Positions 53,378 through 62,772 of a stretch of DNA of 64,000 nt are shown piece after piece. Position numbers and translations under genes: made by a program. This DNA is from Butyrivibrio sp. NC3005 (GTDB taxonomy: Bacteria > Bacillota > Clostridia > Lachnospirales > Lachnospiraceae), in contig NZ_AUKC01000012.1 of the NCBI RefSeq assembly GCF_000424545.1, forward strand, positions 45,232-109,231, in the 5' to 3' direction. The notes below the pieces were generated by a model. It ran no database searches. It was not told the DNA's origin and worked only from the letters and a program-made list of their open reading frames with translations. The stretch's first letter is position 1. Each line of letters opens with the position of its first letter.

Positions 53378-53404
53378 CCGTTTCGTTTTGAAACGGTTTT
53401 TTTT
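53378..53404 (+). terminator. tRNA terminator
   Basis: CCGTTTC pairs with GAAACGG, followed by eight T's. Confidence 0.9.
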
Positions 53405-53498
53405 ATAGCTAATATTGGAATGCAAATTTATATTCGCATATAAATTCATGACGGTTCGAGTTTTTGCATAATTTAATTTTATAAATATACATTTTATG

Positions 53499-53527
53499 TT
53501 GAAAATAGTGTATAAATATGCTAATCT
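53499..53527 (+). promoter_or_regulatory. Probable argH promoter
   Basis: TTGAAA, 17-base spacer, TAATCT. No ARG-box-like palindrome was evident by eye. Confidence 0.45.
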
Positions 53528-53617
53528 ATGTTCAATAATCAAGCACTCACATTTTAATTATTTACAAGCTTTTTGTTAGAATTACTTATAGCTGAAAAAA
53601 GCTGGAAAGGAACGCAT

Positions 53618-55039
53618 ATGGCACAACTTTGGGGCGGAAGATTTGAAGGAGAGATTAATCAGCTTGCATGGGATTTTAATGCATCGATTACATTTGATAA
53701 GCGTTTGTTAGATGTAGATATTAAGGGTAGCAAGGCTCACGCTACAATGCTTGCCCATCAGAATATTATTTCAGAAGAAGAGAAAGATAAAATTATTGCA
53801 GGTCTTGATACTATTTTGGGACAGGTAAAAAGTGGTAAGCTTGCAATTACTACAAGTTATGAAGATGTTCACAGTTTTGTGGAAGCAAATCTTATTAAGC
53901 TAATTGGAGACGCCGGCAAGAAGCTTCATACAGGAAGATCCAGAAATGATCAGGTTGCACTTGATGTTCGGCTTTTTACACGTGAAGCTGTAAAGAATAC
54001 TCAGGAAGGTTTGTGTCATCTTATAAATGTACTTATAACTATGCAAAAAGAAAACCTTGATACATACATGCCTGGTTTTACTCATCTTCAGAAAGCTCAG
54101 CCTATCACACTTGCCCACCATCTTGGTGCTTATGTTGAGATGTTCAAAAGAGATGCTCTTAGAATGAGTGATATATATAAGAGAATGAACTATTGTCCGC
54201 TAGGTGCAGGAGCTCTTGCTGGTACTACCTATCCTCTTAACAGAGATGAAGTTGCAGATATTCTTGGATTTACAGCACCTACTCTTAACAGCATGGATTC
54301 TGTTTCTGATAGAGATTATGTAATTGAATATCTTTCTGCGCTTAGTATTATGCAGATGCATTTGTCTCGTTTTTCAGAAGAAATTATTATCTGGAATTCT
54401 AATGAATATCAGTTTGTGATAATAGATGATGCATATTCAACAGGTAGCAGCATCATGCCTCAGAAGAAGAATCCTGATATTGCAGAACTTGTAAGAGGTA
54501 AGACTGGAAGAATTTATGGTGATTTATTTGGACTATTGACGACAATGAAAGGTATTCCTCTTGCTTATAATAAAGATATGCAGGAAGATAAAGAGGGTTT
54601 ATTTGATGCAGTAGATACATCACTTAACTGTCTTACACTTTTTACCGATATGATAAGAACAATGAAGTTCAATAAGGATATTATGAAAAAAAGTGCCATG
54701 AAAGGATTTACAAATGCGACAGATGCAGCAGATTATCTTGTTGGAAAAGGTGTGCCGTTTAGAGATGCACATGGAATAATTGGAAGAATAGTGCTTTATT
54801 GTATTGAAAAAGGTGTTTCAATTGACGAACTTACTCTTTCTGAATTGAAGGAATTTGACTTGCACTTTGAAGAAGACATTTTTGATGCAGTAAGTCTTGA
54901 AACCTGTGTGGGAAAAAGGCTTACAAAAGGTGCTCCTGGCAAGGCTGTAATGACTAAAGTTATCGAGGAAAATGAACAATTTCTGGCAAAATATGTCGAA
55001 TTGGAGAACTTAGACAAAAATATTTTAAATTTAGGCTAA
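53618..55039 (+). CDS. argH: Argininosuccinate lyase
   Basis: A 473-residue enzyme that splits argininosuccinate into arginine and fumarate. The fumarase/ASL signature GSSIMPQKKNPD, the N-terminal LWGGRFEG and HTGRSRNDQVA are present. ATG 53618 follows AAAGGAAC; upstream in-frame TTG would add 15 unrelated residues. argG is not in this window. Confidence 0.97.
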   Translation: MAQLWGGRFEGEINQLAWDFNASITFDKRLLDVDIKGSKAHATMLAHQNIISEEEKDKIIAGLDTILGQVKSGKLAITTSYEDVHSFVEANLIKLIGDAGKKLHTGRSRNDQVALDVRLFTREAVKNTQEGLCHLINVLITMQKENLDTYMPGFTHLQKAQPITLAHHLGAYVEMFKRDALRMSDIYKRMNYCPLGAGALAGTTYPLNRDEVADILGFTAPTLNSMDSVSDRDYVIEYLSALSIMQMHLSRFSEEIIIWNSNEYQFVIIDDAYSTGSSIMPQKKNPDIAELVRGKTGRIYGDLFGLLTTMKGIPLAYNKDMQEDKEGLFDAVDTSLNCLTLFTDMIRTMKFNKDIMKKSAMKGFTNATDAADYLVGKGVPFRDAHGIIGRIVLYCIEKGVSIDELTLSELKEFDLHFEEDIFDAVSLETCVGKRLTKGAPGKAVMTKVIEENEQFLAKYVELENLDKNILNLG

Positions 55040-55182
55040 AAATAGTCAAAAGTTCTATTTTCAATATCGTGATAAGCTAATACAATATAACTATTCAAGG
55101 CTTTAATTTGGTAAAGCGAATAAAAGCAATTGTCTTTGTGGGAAAGACATAATAAAAATATTTTTTGTAGAGGAGCAGCGAA

Positions 55183-56268
55183 ATGAGCGAAAAGTTAAGA
55201 GTGGCAATTCTTGGTGCAACAGGTATGGTAGGTCAGAGATTTATTATGATTTTGAACAACCATCCATGGTTTGAAGTAGCTACAGTTGCAGCAAGTCCTA
55301 GAAGTGCAGGAAAAACTTATGAAGAGGCAGTTGGTGATCATTGGAAGATGGATGATCCGATTCCAGAAGCCGTTAAAAATCTGGTTGTAAAAGATGTAAC
55401 AGATGTTAAGGGCGTATCTGCTGATGTTGATTTCGTTCTCTCTGCAGTTAACATGAGTAAAGATGAGATTAAGAAGATTGAAGAAGAGTACGCTAAGACT
55501 GAAACACCTGTTGTATCCAATAATAGTGCACATAGATGGACACCTGATGTTCCTATGATTATTCCTGAAATCAATCCTGGACATACAGATGTTATCGAGT
55601 TCCAGAAAAAGCGCCTTGGAACACAGAAAGGTTTCATCGCTGTTAAGCCTAACTGTTCAATTCAAAGCTATACACCAGCTCTTGCTGCATGGAAAGAGTA
55701 TGAGCCATATGAAGTTGTAGCTACAACTTATCAGGCTATTTCTGGAGCAGGAAAGAATTTCAATGAGTGGCCTGAAATGGTTGGAAATATTATTCCATTT
55801 ATTTCCGGTGAAGAAGAAAAGTCAGAGCAGGAGCCACTTAGAATCTTTGGACATATTGAAAACGGTGTGATTGTTCCATCAACTAGCCCTGTTATTACAA
55901 CACAGTGTATCAGAGTCCCTGTATTATATGGTCACACAGCAGCAACATTTGTACGTTTTAAGAAAGATCCTACAAAGGAAGAACTTATTGAGAAACTTGT
56001 GAATTTTGCTGGAAAGCCACAAGAGTTGGGGCTTCCAAGCGCACCAAAGCAGTTCATTCAGTATCTTGAGGAAGATGATCGCCCTCAGATTGCCAAGGAT
56101 GTTTATTATGAAGGCGGAATGGGTGTTTCTATAGGAAGACTTCGTAAGGATACATTATACGATTGGAAGTTTGTTGGTCTGTCACACAATACTCTTAGAG
56201 GAGCAGCAGGCGGAGCAGTTGAATGTGCAGAACTTCTTAAGGCTCTTGGATATATTCAGGCTAAATAA
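55183..56268 (+). CDS. asd: Aspartate-semialdehyde dehydrogenase
   Basis: A 361-residue enzyme of the archaeal/fungal-type branch that makes aspartate semialdehyde for Lys, Thr, Met and diaminopimelate synthesis. NADP loop GATGMVGQRF, catalytic Cys158 in KPNCSIQS, and RVPVLYGHTAA with the base His. GAGGAGC RBS. A GTCTTT/AAAGAC mini-hairpin lies in the 143-base upstream gap. Confidence 0.95.
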   Translation: MSEKLRVAILGATGMVGQRFIMILNNHPWFEVATVAASPRSAGKTYEEAVGDHWKMDDPIPEAVKNLVVKDVTDVKGVSADVDFVLSAVNMSKDEIKKIEEEYAKTETPVVSNNSAHRWTPDVPMIIPEINPGHTDVIEFQKKRLGTQKGFIAVKPNCSIQSYTPALAAWKEYEPYEVVATTYQAISGAGKNFNEWPEMVGNIIPFISGEEEKSEQEPLRIFGHIENGVIVPSTSPVITTQCIRVPVLYGHTAATFVRFKKDPTKEELIEKLVNFAGKPQELGLPSAPKQFIQYLEEDDRPQIAKDVYYEGGMGVSIGRLRKDTLYDWKFVGLSHNTLRGAAGGAVECAELLKALGYIQAK

Positions 56269-56382
56269 AAAGATTGGCAAAAAACATAGTATGTAATGTG
56301 ATTTTGCGGTATAATAAGCTAGTTCGTGTAAGTTAAATTATGCGGACTAGCTTTTAATTATATTAATTGGGAGGATCTTCAT

Positions 56383-57549
56383 ATGATCACATTACAACTC
56401 GTTATTGTATCATTAATTGCAGAAATGCCATTTATAGGCAAAACTTTTAGTGTTTTTGATGTTGCTCTTATCGGGTTTATTACAATTGTATTAAGGCTAC
56501 TTTGTAAGAAGCTTTTAAAGGTGAGAGGACTTGCGAACGCAATATCTTTTTCTTTATCACTTGTTACAGCAGCAGTTCCAATGATGCTATATATGTACAG
56601 TCATGCTAAAAGCGGTTTAGATTATACAACAGGTTCTAACATAGCTATCATTATTGTTTGTGCTATAACTGGTCTTGTATTCTGGAAAATAGTTAATCCA
56701 TGGTATTATAAGACTGTTGACAAAAATGCAGTAACAGGTAATTTGTTCCCATATTTTGAGAAAAATGTTGTATCACTTCTTATTTATGGTTTCATTGAAC
56801 TTCTTCCTGCAACAGCATTTGTTTTGTATTCCTGGTATAGTTACGCTGGACATTTTTCGGTGAAATCTCTTGGAGGAGTTGTTGCAGCTAATATTTTATG
56901 GATGATTCTATTCGTAGTATTTATAAAGGTTTCCAAGACTAATCATCCAGGCGCAGTAATAGAAAAGTCCAAGGATATGTACAGCGACAAGATTGAAAAA
57001 GAAACAGAAACACGTTTCGAAGTAAGTCTTAAAGGGAAAAATTTAGTTGTTCTTGAAACTTTGAAAATTGTGGTTCTTTATAGCGCGTTTGTAGTTATAG
57101 GTCTTTATTATGATAAGATTCATAATGATGGAAGCAGAGTATTTGTAAATACCTTGGGTCTTATGATTGTAGCAGTATTTGTATTAATTGCTATTGCTGC
57201 ATATCTTCATGACAGAATAACTCTTCGTATCATTGTGAACAAGAATCGTTTTGGTATTCACCGTTTTCTTGATGAAAGAGCTGTTGTGGATGAGAAAAAT
57301 ATGGGTTCTTATGAAGAGTTAAAGAATAAAGATTTAAGTCTTTATTATAATGGGAAGAAACTTATTGTTAACCGCTATTATACTAACGCTGATAAGCTCC
57401 TTTCTTACATTCAGAACCATACAAAAATAGAAAAGTATTCAGATGCAATGAAGCGTCTTGAAAAGTATAATAACAAAAATAAGTTTTCGTTTTTTAAGAA
57501 GAAAGAAAAGTCTTCCGAAAAGAAAAATAAAAAAGCAGCTATCCTCTGA
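56383..57549 (+). CDS. Polytopic membrane protein, unknown
   Basis: A 388-residue protein with about eight membrane helices in the first 280 residues and a long, very basic cytoplasmic tail (KKEKSSEKKNKKAA). No family recognised. It has a GGGAGG RBS and ends before a strong terminator. Confidence 0.75.
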   Translation: MITLQLVIVSLIAEMPFIGKTFSVFDVALIGFITIVLRLLCKKLLKVRGLANAISFSLSLVTAAVPMMLYMYSHAKSGLDYTTGSNIAIIIVCAITGLVFWKIVNPWYYKTVDKNAVTGNLFPYFEKNVVSLLIYGFIELLPATAFVLYSWYSYAGHFSVKSLGGVVAANILWMILFVVFIKVSKTNHPGAVIEKSKDMYSDKIEKETETRFEVSLKGKNLVVLETLKIVVLYSAFVVIGLYYDKIHNDGSRVFVNTLGLMIVAVFVLIAIAAYLHDRITLRIIVNKNRFGIHRFLDERAVVDEKNMGSYEELKNKDLSLYYNGKKLIVNRYYTNADKLLSYIQNHTKIEKYSDAMKRLEKYNNKNKFSFFKKKEKSSEKKNKKAAIL

Positions 57550-57564
57550 AATTGAGTAGGACAG

Positions 57565-57599
57565 TAAAAAAAGCTGTGCCAGAAGCGACACAGCTTTTT
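57565..57599 (+). terminator. Rho-independent terminator
   Basis: AAAAAGCTGTG pairs with CACAGCTTTTT, usable in both directions. Confidence 0.9.
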
Positions 57600-57630
57600 G
57601 TGCGTTTAAAGATAAAAAGGTTATAACTAT

Positions 57631-59772
57631 ATGATATATAAAAGTGTTTACATAGCAGAAAAACCAAGTGTTGCCCAAGCTTTTGGAACAGCACTTGAGC
57701 ACGCAGGTAATGAGAAATACCAAAAGAAGGATGGATATTGGGAATCTGAAAATGCCATTATTACATGGTGTGTTGGTCATTTGGTTACAATGAGTTATCC
57801 TGAAGCATATGATGAAAAGTTTGCCCGATGGTCTATGGATACTATTCCATTTATACCTACTGAATTTAAATACGAAGTAATTGGCAATGTAAAAAAACAG
57901 TTTAATATAGTATCTGGTCTACTTAATCGTGAAGATGTAAATACAATATATATTTGCACTGACTCAGGACGTGAGGGAGAATATATTTACAGACTTGTTG
58001 ATAAACAAGCCAAAGTTCACGACAAAGTCAGAAAAAGAGTATGGATAGATTCTCAGACTGAAGAAGAGATAATGCGAGGTATAAAAGAAGCCAAAGATGA
58101 TTCTTTTTATGATAATCTTGGTGCCGCAGCATATCTTAGAGCTAAAGAAGATTATTTGATGGGAATAAATTTTTCACGAGCATTAACGCTTCGATATGGA
58201 TATAATATTAAGACTTTTCTAAATGCGCCAAAAGGTGTAATATCAGTGGGACGTGTAATGACCTGCGTTCTTGGAATCGTTGTGGATAGGGAAAGAGAAA
58301 TTCGTAATTTTGTTGAAACATCTTTTTATAGAGTATTGGCATCTGTCCAGATTGCAGGCAGAACTACTGACGCAGAGTGGAAAGTTGGAGAAAGTAGTAA
58401 ATATTACCAGTCACCTCTTTTATATTCCGAAAAAGGATTCAAAGAAGAAAAAGATGCACTAAAACTTATAGAGTACTGTAAAAATTCATGCAATCCATTG
58501 CAATTAAAGGTAGCCAAAGTAGAAAGAAAAAAAGAGACTAAGAATGCTCCTTTATTGTATAATCTTGCAGAATTACAAAATGATTGTTCCAGATTTTTTA
58601 AAATAAATCCTGATGAGACACTTGCGATAGCTCAGGAATTGTATGAGAAAAAGCTTACAACATATCCCAGAACAGACGCTAGAGTATTATCATCTGCTAT
58701 ATGTAAAGTCATAGACAAGAATATTTCAGGACTTACATCATATGAGCCTGCTGGAATATATGCCAAGGCTATTCTTGCGCATAAGTCTTATAAGGGAATA
58801 GAGAAGACTAAATACTGTAATGATAAAGCAATAACAGATCACTATGCTATTATTCCTACAGGGCAGGGACTTTCAGCACTTTCAGGATGTTCTGCTACTA
58901 CCAGAAAAGTGTATGAATGTATTGTCAGGCGTTTTCTTGCTGTATTTTATCCATCTGCAGAATATCAGAAAGTTAGTCTTTCTTTGTCACTTCAGCTAAA
59001 CGAAAGCTACCAGTTAGACGATGGAAGCTCTAAGTTTTATATAGAGAATTTTTACAGTAATTTTAAAGTGCTTGCTGCCAAAGGATATCTTCATGTAATG
59101 GATTATTCTTTTTTCAAGAAAAAGGAAAAAGAAGATGATGAGAACATAAACTCTAATTCAGAAGATCAGATGACCGATGAAGCATTTTTTGAGGAATTAA
59201 AAAAAGTTAAAAAAGGTGATTTGCTTCCTGTTAATGAAATGGGAATAAAGGAAGGTAAGACATCACCTCCAAAGCGTTATAATTCTGGAAGTATGATTTT
59301 GACTATGGAAAATGCAGGTCAGTTTATAGAGGATGAAGAACTTCGTTCTCAGATAAAAGGATCGGGTATTGGAACGTCAGCTACAAGAGCTGGAATACTT
59401 ACAAAACTTTTTGCTATTCATTATCTTAGCTTGAATAAAAAGACTCAGATAATAACACCAACACAGCTTGGAGAAATGGTTTATGAAACGGTTGCGGTTT
59501 CAATGAAACCAATGCTTAACCCTGCGCTTACAGCGTCCTGGGAAAAAGGTTTAACAGGAGTTGCAATGGGGGAAATATCTGAACAGGAGTATATGCAAAA
59601 GTTAGATGATTTTGTTACTAGAAGAACGAACAGTGTAAAAGGTGATAATTATGAGAAAAAAAATTACCTTATGGCTAGATACAGAGAAATAGCAGAGTTT
59701 TATCCTGCAAAGAATTCAAATACAAAGTCCTCAGCTTCAAAGTCATCTTCTGCAAAGACATCAAAAAAATGA
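57631..59772 (+). CDS. topB: DNA topoisomerase III (type IA)
   Basis: A 713-residue topoisomerase that passes single strands to relax or decatenate DNA. TOPRIM domain with AEKPSVAQAFG at the start and DSGREGEYIYR; catalytic Tyr in TTYPRTDAR; later IGTSATRAGI. The C-terminus ends in a short Ser/Lys-rich tail instead of zinc fingers. The gene is chromosomal by context; similar TopB copies also travel on conjugative elements, but no conjugation gene is near. Confidence 0.93.
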   Translation: MIYKSVYIAEKPSVAQAFGTALEHAGNEKYQKKDGYWESENAIITWCVGHLVTMSYPEAYDEKFARWSMDTIPFIPTEFKYEVIGNVKKQFNIVSGLLNREDVNTIYICTDSGREGEYIYRLVDKQAKVHDKVRKRVWIDSQTEEEIMRGIKEAKDDSFYDNLGAAAYLRAKEDYLMGINFSRALTLRYGYNIKTFLNAPKGVISVGRVMTCVLGIVVDREREIRNFVETSFYRVLASVQIAGRTTDAEWKVGESSKYYQSPLLYSEKGFKEEKDALKLIEYCKNSCNPLQLKVAKVERKKETKNAPLLYNLAELQNDCSRFFKINPDETLAIAQELYEKKLTTYPRTDARVLSSAICKVIDKNISGLTSYEPAGIYAKAILAHKSYKGIEKTKYCNDKAITDHYAIIPTGQGLSALSGCSATTRKVYECIVRRFLAVFYPSAEYQKVSLSLSLQLNESYQLDDGSSKFYIENFYSNFKVLAAKGYLHVMDYSFFKKKEKEDDENINSNSEDQMTDEAFFEELKKVKKGDLLPVNEMGIKEGKTSPPKRYNSGSMILTMENAGQFIEDEELRSQIKGSGIGTSATRAGILTKLFAIHYLSLNKKTQIITPTQLGEMVYETVAVSMKPMLNPALTASWEKGLTGVAMGEISEQEYMQKLDDFVTRRTNSVKGDNYEKKNYLMARYREIAEFYPAKNSNTKSSASKSSSAKTSKK

Positions 59773-59842
59773 TATAAGGTGACAAAAAAGTTTTAGGTAA
59801 AAATGTTTAAATGATAAAAATCTTATGAGAAAGGATATTAAA

Positions 59843-60526
59843 ATGATTGAATCCTATACTATCGAACAAATGTATGATTTAAGTCAGACAATTGCAGCAC
59901 AGTTGTTTGACGGTGCAACTTACCCATGGGAGGTTTTACCCAAAATTAAAGATTTTATTGCTAATCTTGGTCCAACACTTCCAAAGGATAAGTTTGAGCA
60001 AAGAGGAGAGCACGTGTGGGTTGCCAAAAGTGCAACAGTATTTGATAGTGCTTATATTGGAGATTATTGCATTATCGATGAAGAAGCTGAGGTCAGACAG
60101 TGTGCGTTTATTCGTGGAAATGCAATTGTAGGAAAGGGTGCCGTTGTAGGTAACTCAACTGAGCTAAAAAATGTTGTACTTTTTAATAAGGTACAGGTTC
60201 CTCACTATAATTATGTTGGAGATTCTATTCTTGGAAACTTTGCTCACATGGGAGCTGGTTCTATAACATCTAATGTTAAGAGTGACAAGAAGCTTGTAGT
60301 AATTAAAGATGGCGAAGAAAAAATCGAAACAGGACTTAAGAAAATCGGTGCAATGCTTGGCGATAACGTTGAAGTCGGATGTAACAGTGTTCTTAATCCG
60401 GGTACAGTTATTGGAAGATGGACTAACATCTATCCTACAAGCTGTGTTAGAGGATGTATTCCTGCAAATCACATTTATAAAGATGCTGACCACATTGTTG
60501 AAAAAAAGATTCAAGATAATGATTAA
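59843..60526 (+). CDS. Left-handed beta-helix acyltransferase-like protein
   Basis: A 227-residue protein with an N-terminal helical region (MYDLSQTIAAQLFDG) and a hexapeptide-repeat left-handed beta helix (about 65-215), resembling the C-terminal half of GlmU. It probably acetylates a sugar nucleotide or acts as a nucleotidyltransferase subunit, but the uridylyltransferase half is missing. ATG 59843 is preferred because AAAGGAT lies just before it. Confidence 0.8.
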   Translation: MIESYTIEQMYDLSQTIAAQLFDGATYPWEVLPKIKDFIANLGPTLPKDKFEQRGEHVWVAKSATVFDSAYIGDYCIIDEEAEVRQCAFIRGNAIVGKGAVVGNSTELKNVVLFNKVQVPHYNYVGDSILGNFAHMGAGSITSNVKSDKKLVVIKDGEEKIETGLKKIGAMLGDNVEVGCNSVLNPGTVIGRWTNIYPTSCVRGCIPANHIYKDADHIVEKKIQDND

Positions 60527-60742
60527 TTCTTAACTAAAAACAAGTGTTGTTATTTTTTTAACGTAAAGGTATAGATTTTTTGCTCAAAGTGTGGCAAAAT
60601 ATCTATGACTGAGTGCAGATTTCTAAAACATTAAAATTTTTATGTTTATTTCGAATCTGAACTTGGCTCATTCGGCGAAGAACATCTGTTCATACACAAG
60701 TATTTGAAATAGTTGTTCGTAAAAAACGAAAGGAGATTTCAG

Positions 60743-61435
60743 ATGATTTACACAAAGAAAGTCGAAGATATGTGCAAGGTTCATCAGGACGTGCATCACG
60801 GCGCTGCACCGATTCCTGAAGAAGCAAAGTGGGTACAGGCCAAAGAGATCAAGGATATTAGTGGTTTCACACATGGTATTGGTTGGTGTGCTCCTCAGCA
60901 GGGTTGTTGTAAGCTTTCCCTTAACGTTAAGGAAGGTGTTATTAAGGAAGCACTCGTTGAGACAATCGGTTGCTCTGGTATGACACAGTCTGCTGCTATG
61001 GCTGGCGAAATTCTTCCAGGTCTTACAGTTCTGGAAGCTTTGAATACAGATCTTGTATGTGATGCTATTAACACAGCAATGAGAGAATTATTCCTTCAGA
61101 TTGTTTACGGACGTTCACAGTCAGCATTCTCTGAAGATGGTCTTGCTATCGGTGCTGGTTTGGAAGACCTTGGTAAGGGATTCCGTTCTCAGGTAGGTAC
61201 AATCTACTCAACACAGGAGAAGGGACCTCGTTACCTTGAGATGACAGATGGTTACATCACAGAGCTTGGCCTTGATAAGGATGACAATATCATTGGTTAT
61301 AAGTTCGTTAACTTCGGTAAGATGATGGATTTCATCAAGAAGGGTGATGACGTAACAACTGCATTTGATAAGGCTAAGGGACAGTATGGTCGTATTGATG
61401 ATGCTGTTAAATTTATCGATCCTAGAAAAGATTGA
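60743..61435 (+). CDS. NifU-like iron-sulfur scaffold protein
   Basis: A 230-residue protein with conserved cysteines in GWCAPQQGCCK and ETIGCSGMTQS, as in the NifU-like scaffold found with GGGtGRT proteins. AAAGGAG precedes ATG 60743. Codon use is strongly biased to GGT, GCT, CGT and CTT, unlike most genes here, which predicts high expression. The next gene, after 47 bases, is its partner. Confidence 0.85.
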   Translation: MIYTKKVEDMCKVHQDVHHGAAPIPEEAKWVQAKEIKDISGFTHGIGWCAPQQGCCKLSLNVKEGVIKEALVETIGCSGMTQSAAMAGEILPGLTVLEALNTDLVCDAINTAMRELFLQIVYGRSQSAFSEDGLAIGAGLEDLGKGFRSQVGTIYSTQEKGPRYLEMTDGYITELGLDKDDNIIGYKFVNFGKMMDFIKKGDDVTTAFDKAKGQYGRIDDAVKFIDPRKD

Positions 61436-61482
61436 TTTTTCCCTGAATAACCGTAATACGATAATTAATGGAGGAAAATAGA

Positions 61483-62505
61483 ATGGCTGACGAGAATATC
61501 TTATTTGAGTCAAAAGAAAGACGTTATGATAAAATAATCGAAGTCCTTAATGGCTATGGCATTTCTTCAATGGAAGAAGCTAAGAAGATCACAGAAGATG
61601 CTGGTCTTAATGTATATGACCTTGTAAAGGGTGTACAGCCAATTTGCTTCGAGAACGCTTGCTGGGCTTATACAGTAGGTGCTGCTATCGCAATCAAGAA
61701 GGGTTGCCGCAAGGCTTCTGAAGCTGCTGCTGCAATCGGAGAAGGACTTCAGAGCTTCTGTATCCCTGGTTCTGTTGCTGATCAGCGTAAGGTTGGTCTT
61801 GGACATGGTAACCTTGGAAAGATGCTTCTTGAGGAAGATACAGAGTGTTTCGCATTCCTTGCTGGTCACGAGTCATTCGCAGCAGCTGAGGGTGCTATCG
61901 GTATTGCTACAAAGGCTAACAAAGTTCGTCAGAAGCCTCTTCGTGTTATCCTTAATGGTCTTGGAAAGGATGCTGCAAAGATCATTTCCAGAATTAATGG
62001 TTTCACATTCGTTGAGACAAAGATGGATTACCACACAGATGAACTTCAGATTGTAAGCGAGACTCCTTATTCAGAAGGACCTCGTGCTGCAGTTAAGTGC
62101 TATGGCGCTAACGACGTTCGTGAAGGTGTTAAAATCATGTGGCATGAGAATGTAGATGTATCTATCACTGGTAACTCTACAAATCCTACAAGATTCCAGC
62201 ACCCAGTTGCAGGAACATATAAGAAGGAAAGAATCGAAGCAGGAAAGAAGTACTTCTCAGTTGCTTCTGGTGGTGGTACAGGTCGTACACTTCACCCAGA
62301 TAACATGGCAGCTGGTCCAGCTTCCTATGGTATGACAGATACTCTTGGACGTATGCACTCTGATGCTCAGTTTGCTGGTTCTTCATCTGTACCTGCTCAC
62401 GTTGAAATGATGGGTCTTATCGGAATGGGTAACAACCCGATGGTTGGTGCTACAGTTTCTCTTGCTGTTTCTATCGAAGAAGCTGCAAAAGCTGGTAAGT
62501 TCTAA
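61483..62505 (+). CDS. GGGtGRT protein
   Basis: A 340-residue protein with the naming motif SGGGTGRTLHPDNMA near residue 263, and CFENACWAY and GHGNLGKM earlier. The family is common in anaerobes beside the NifU-like gene; its function is unknown. GGAGG precedes ATG 61483; the ATG at 61468 lies over that RBS. Same high-expression codon bias as its neighbour. Confidence 0.88.
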   Translation: MADENILFESKERRYDKIIEVLNGYGISSMEEAKKITEDAGLNVYDLVKGVQPICFENACWAYTVGAAIAIKKGCRKASEAAAAIGEGLQSFCIPGSVADQRKVGLGHGNLGKMLLEEDTECFAFLAGHESFAAAEGAIGIATKANKVRQKPLRVILNGLGKDAAKIISRINGFTFVETKMDYHTDELQIVSETPYSEGPRAAVKCYGANDVREGVKIMWHENVDVSITGNSTNPTRFQHPVAGTYKKERIEAGKKYFSVASGGGTGRTLHPDNMAAGPASYGMTDTLGRMHSDAQFAGSSSVPAHVEMMGLIGMGNNPMVGATVSLAVSIEEAAKAGKF

Positions 62506-62529
62506 TTTTTCATTTTTTCTGAAAATAAA

Positions 62530-62573
62530 AGAGGTTTCCCGAGGCTATATTGCAGCGGAGGGAAACCTTTTTT
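62530..62573 (+). terminator. Rho-independent terminator
   Basis: GAGGTTTCCC pairs with GGGAAACCT(T), then T5. It ends the NifU-like/GGGtGRT operon. Confidence 0.9.
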
Positions 62574-62641
62574 ATGTTCTTTTGAAGTTTGATTGTACAA
62601 ATGATAAGACATATGCTCTAAGGTAATCTGTTTAATTAATT

Positions 62642-62766
62642 ATAGGTTATTGTTTTCATCAGGAAAATCAATAACCGTACCAGACCAAAATTTGTCGTTA
62701 AGAGAAATTTTGTCCTGCGAATCAGGATTCTTGCTGATGATTATCATAAATCTCAGCAAGAAGTCA
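62642..62766 (+). repeat. Triple-hairpin dispersed element, copy 2
   Basis: Same three stems as copy 1 at 7238: GGTTATTG/CAATAACC, GAC-AAAATTT/AAATTTTGTC, and TTCTTGCTGA/TCAGCAAGAA. It lies between convergent genes, just past the 3' end of the nitronate monooxygenase gene. Confidence 0.85.
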
Positions 62767-62772
62767 TACCTT

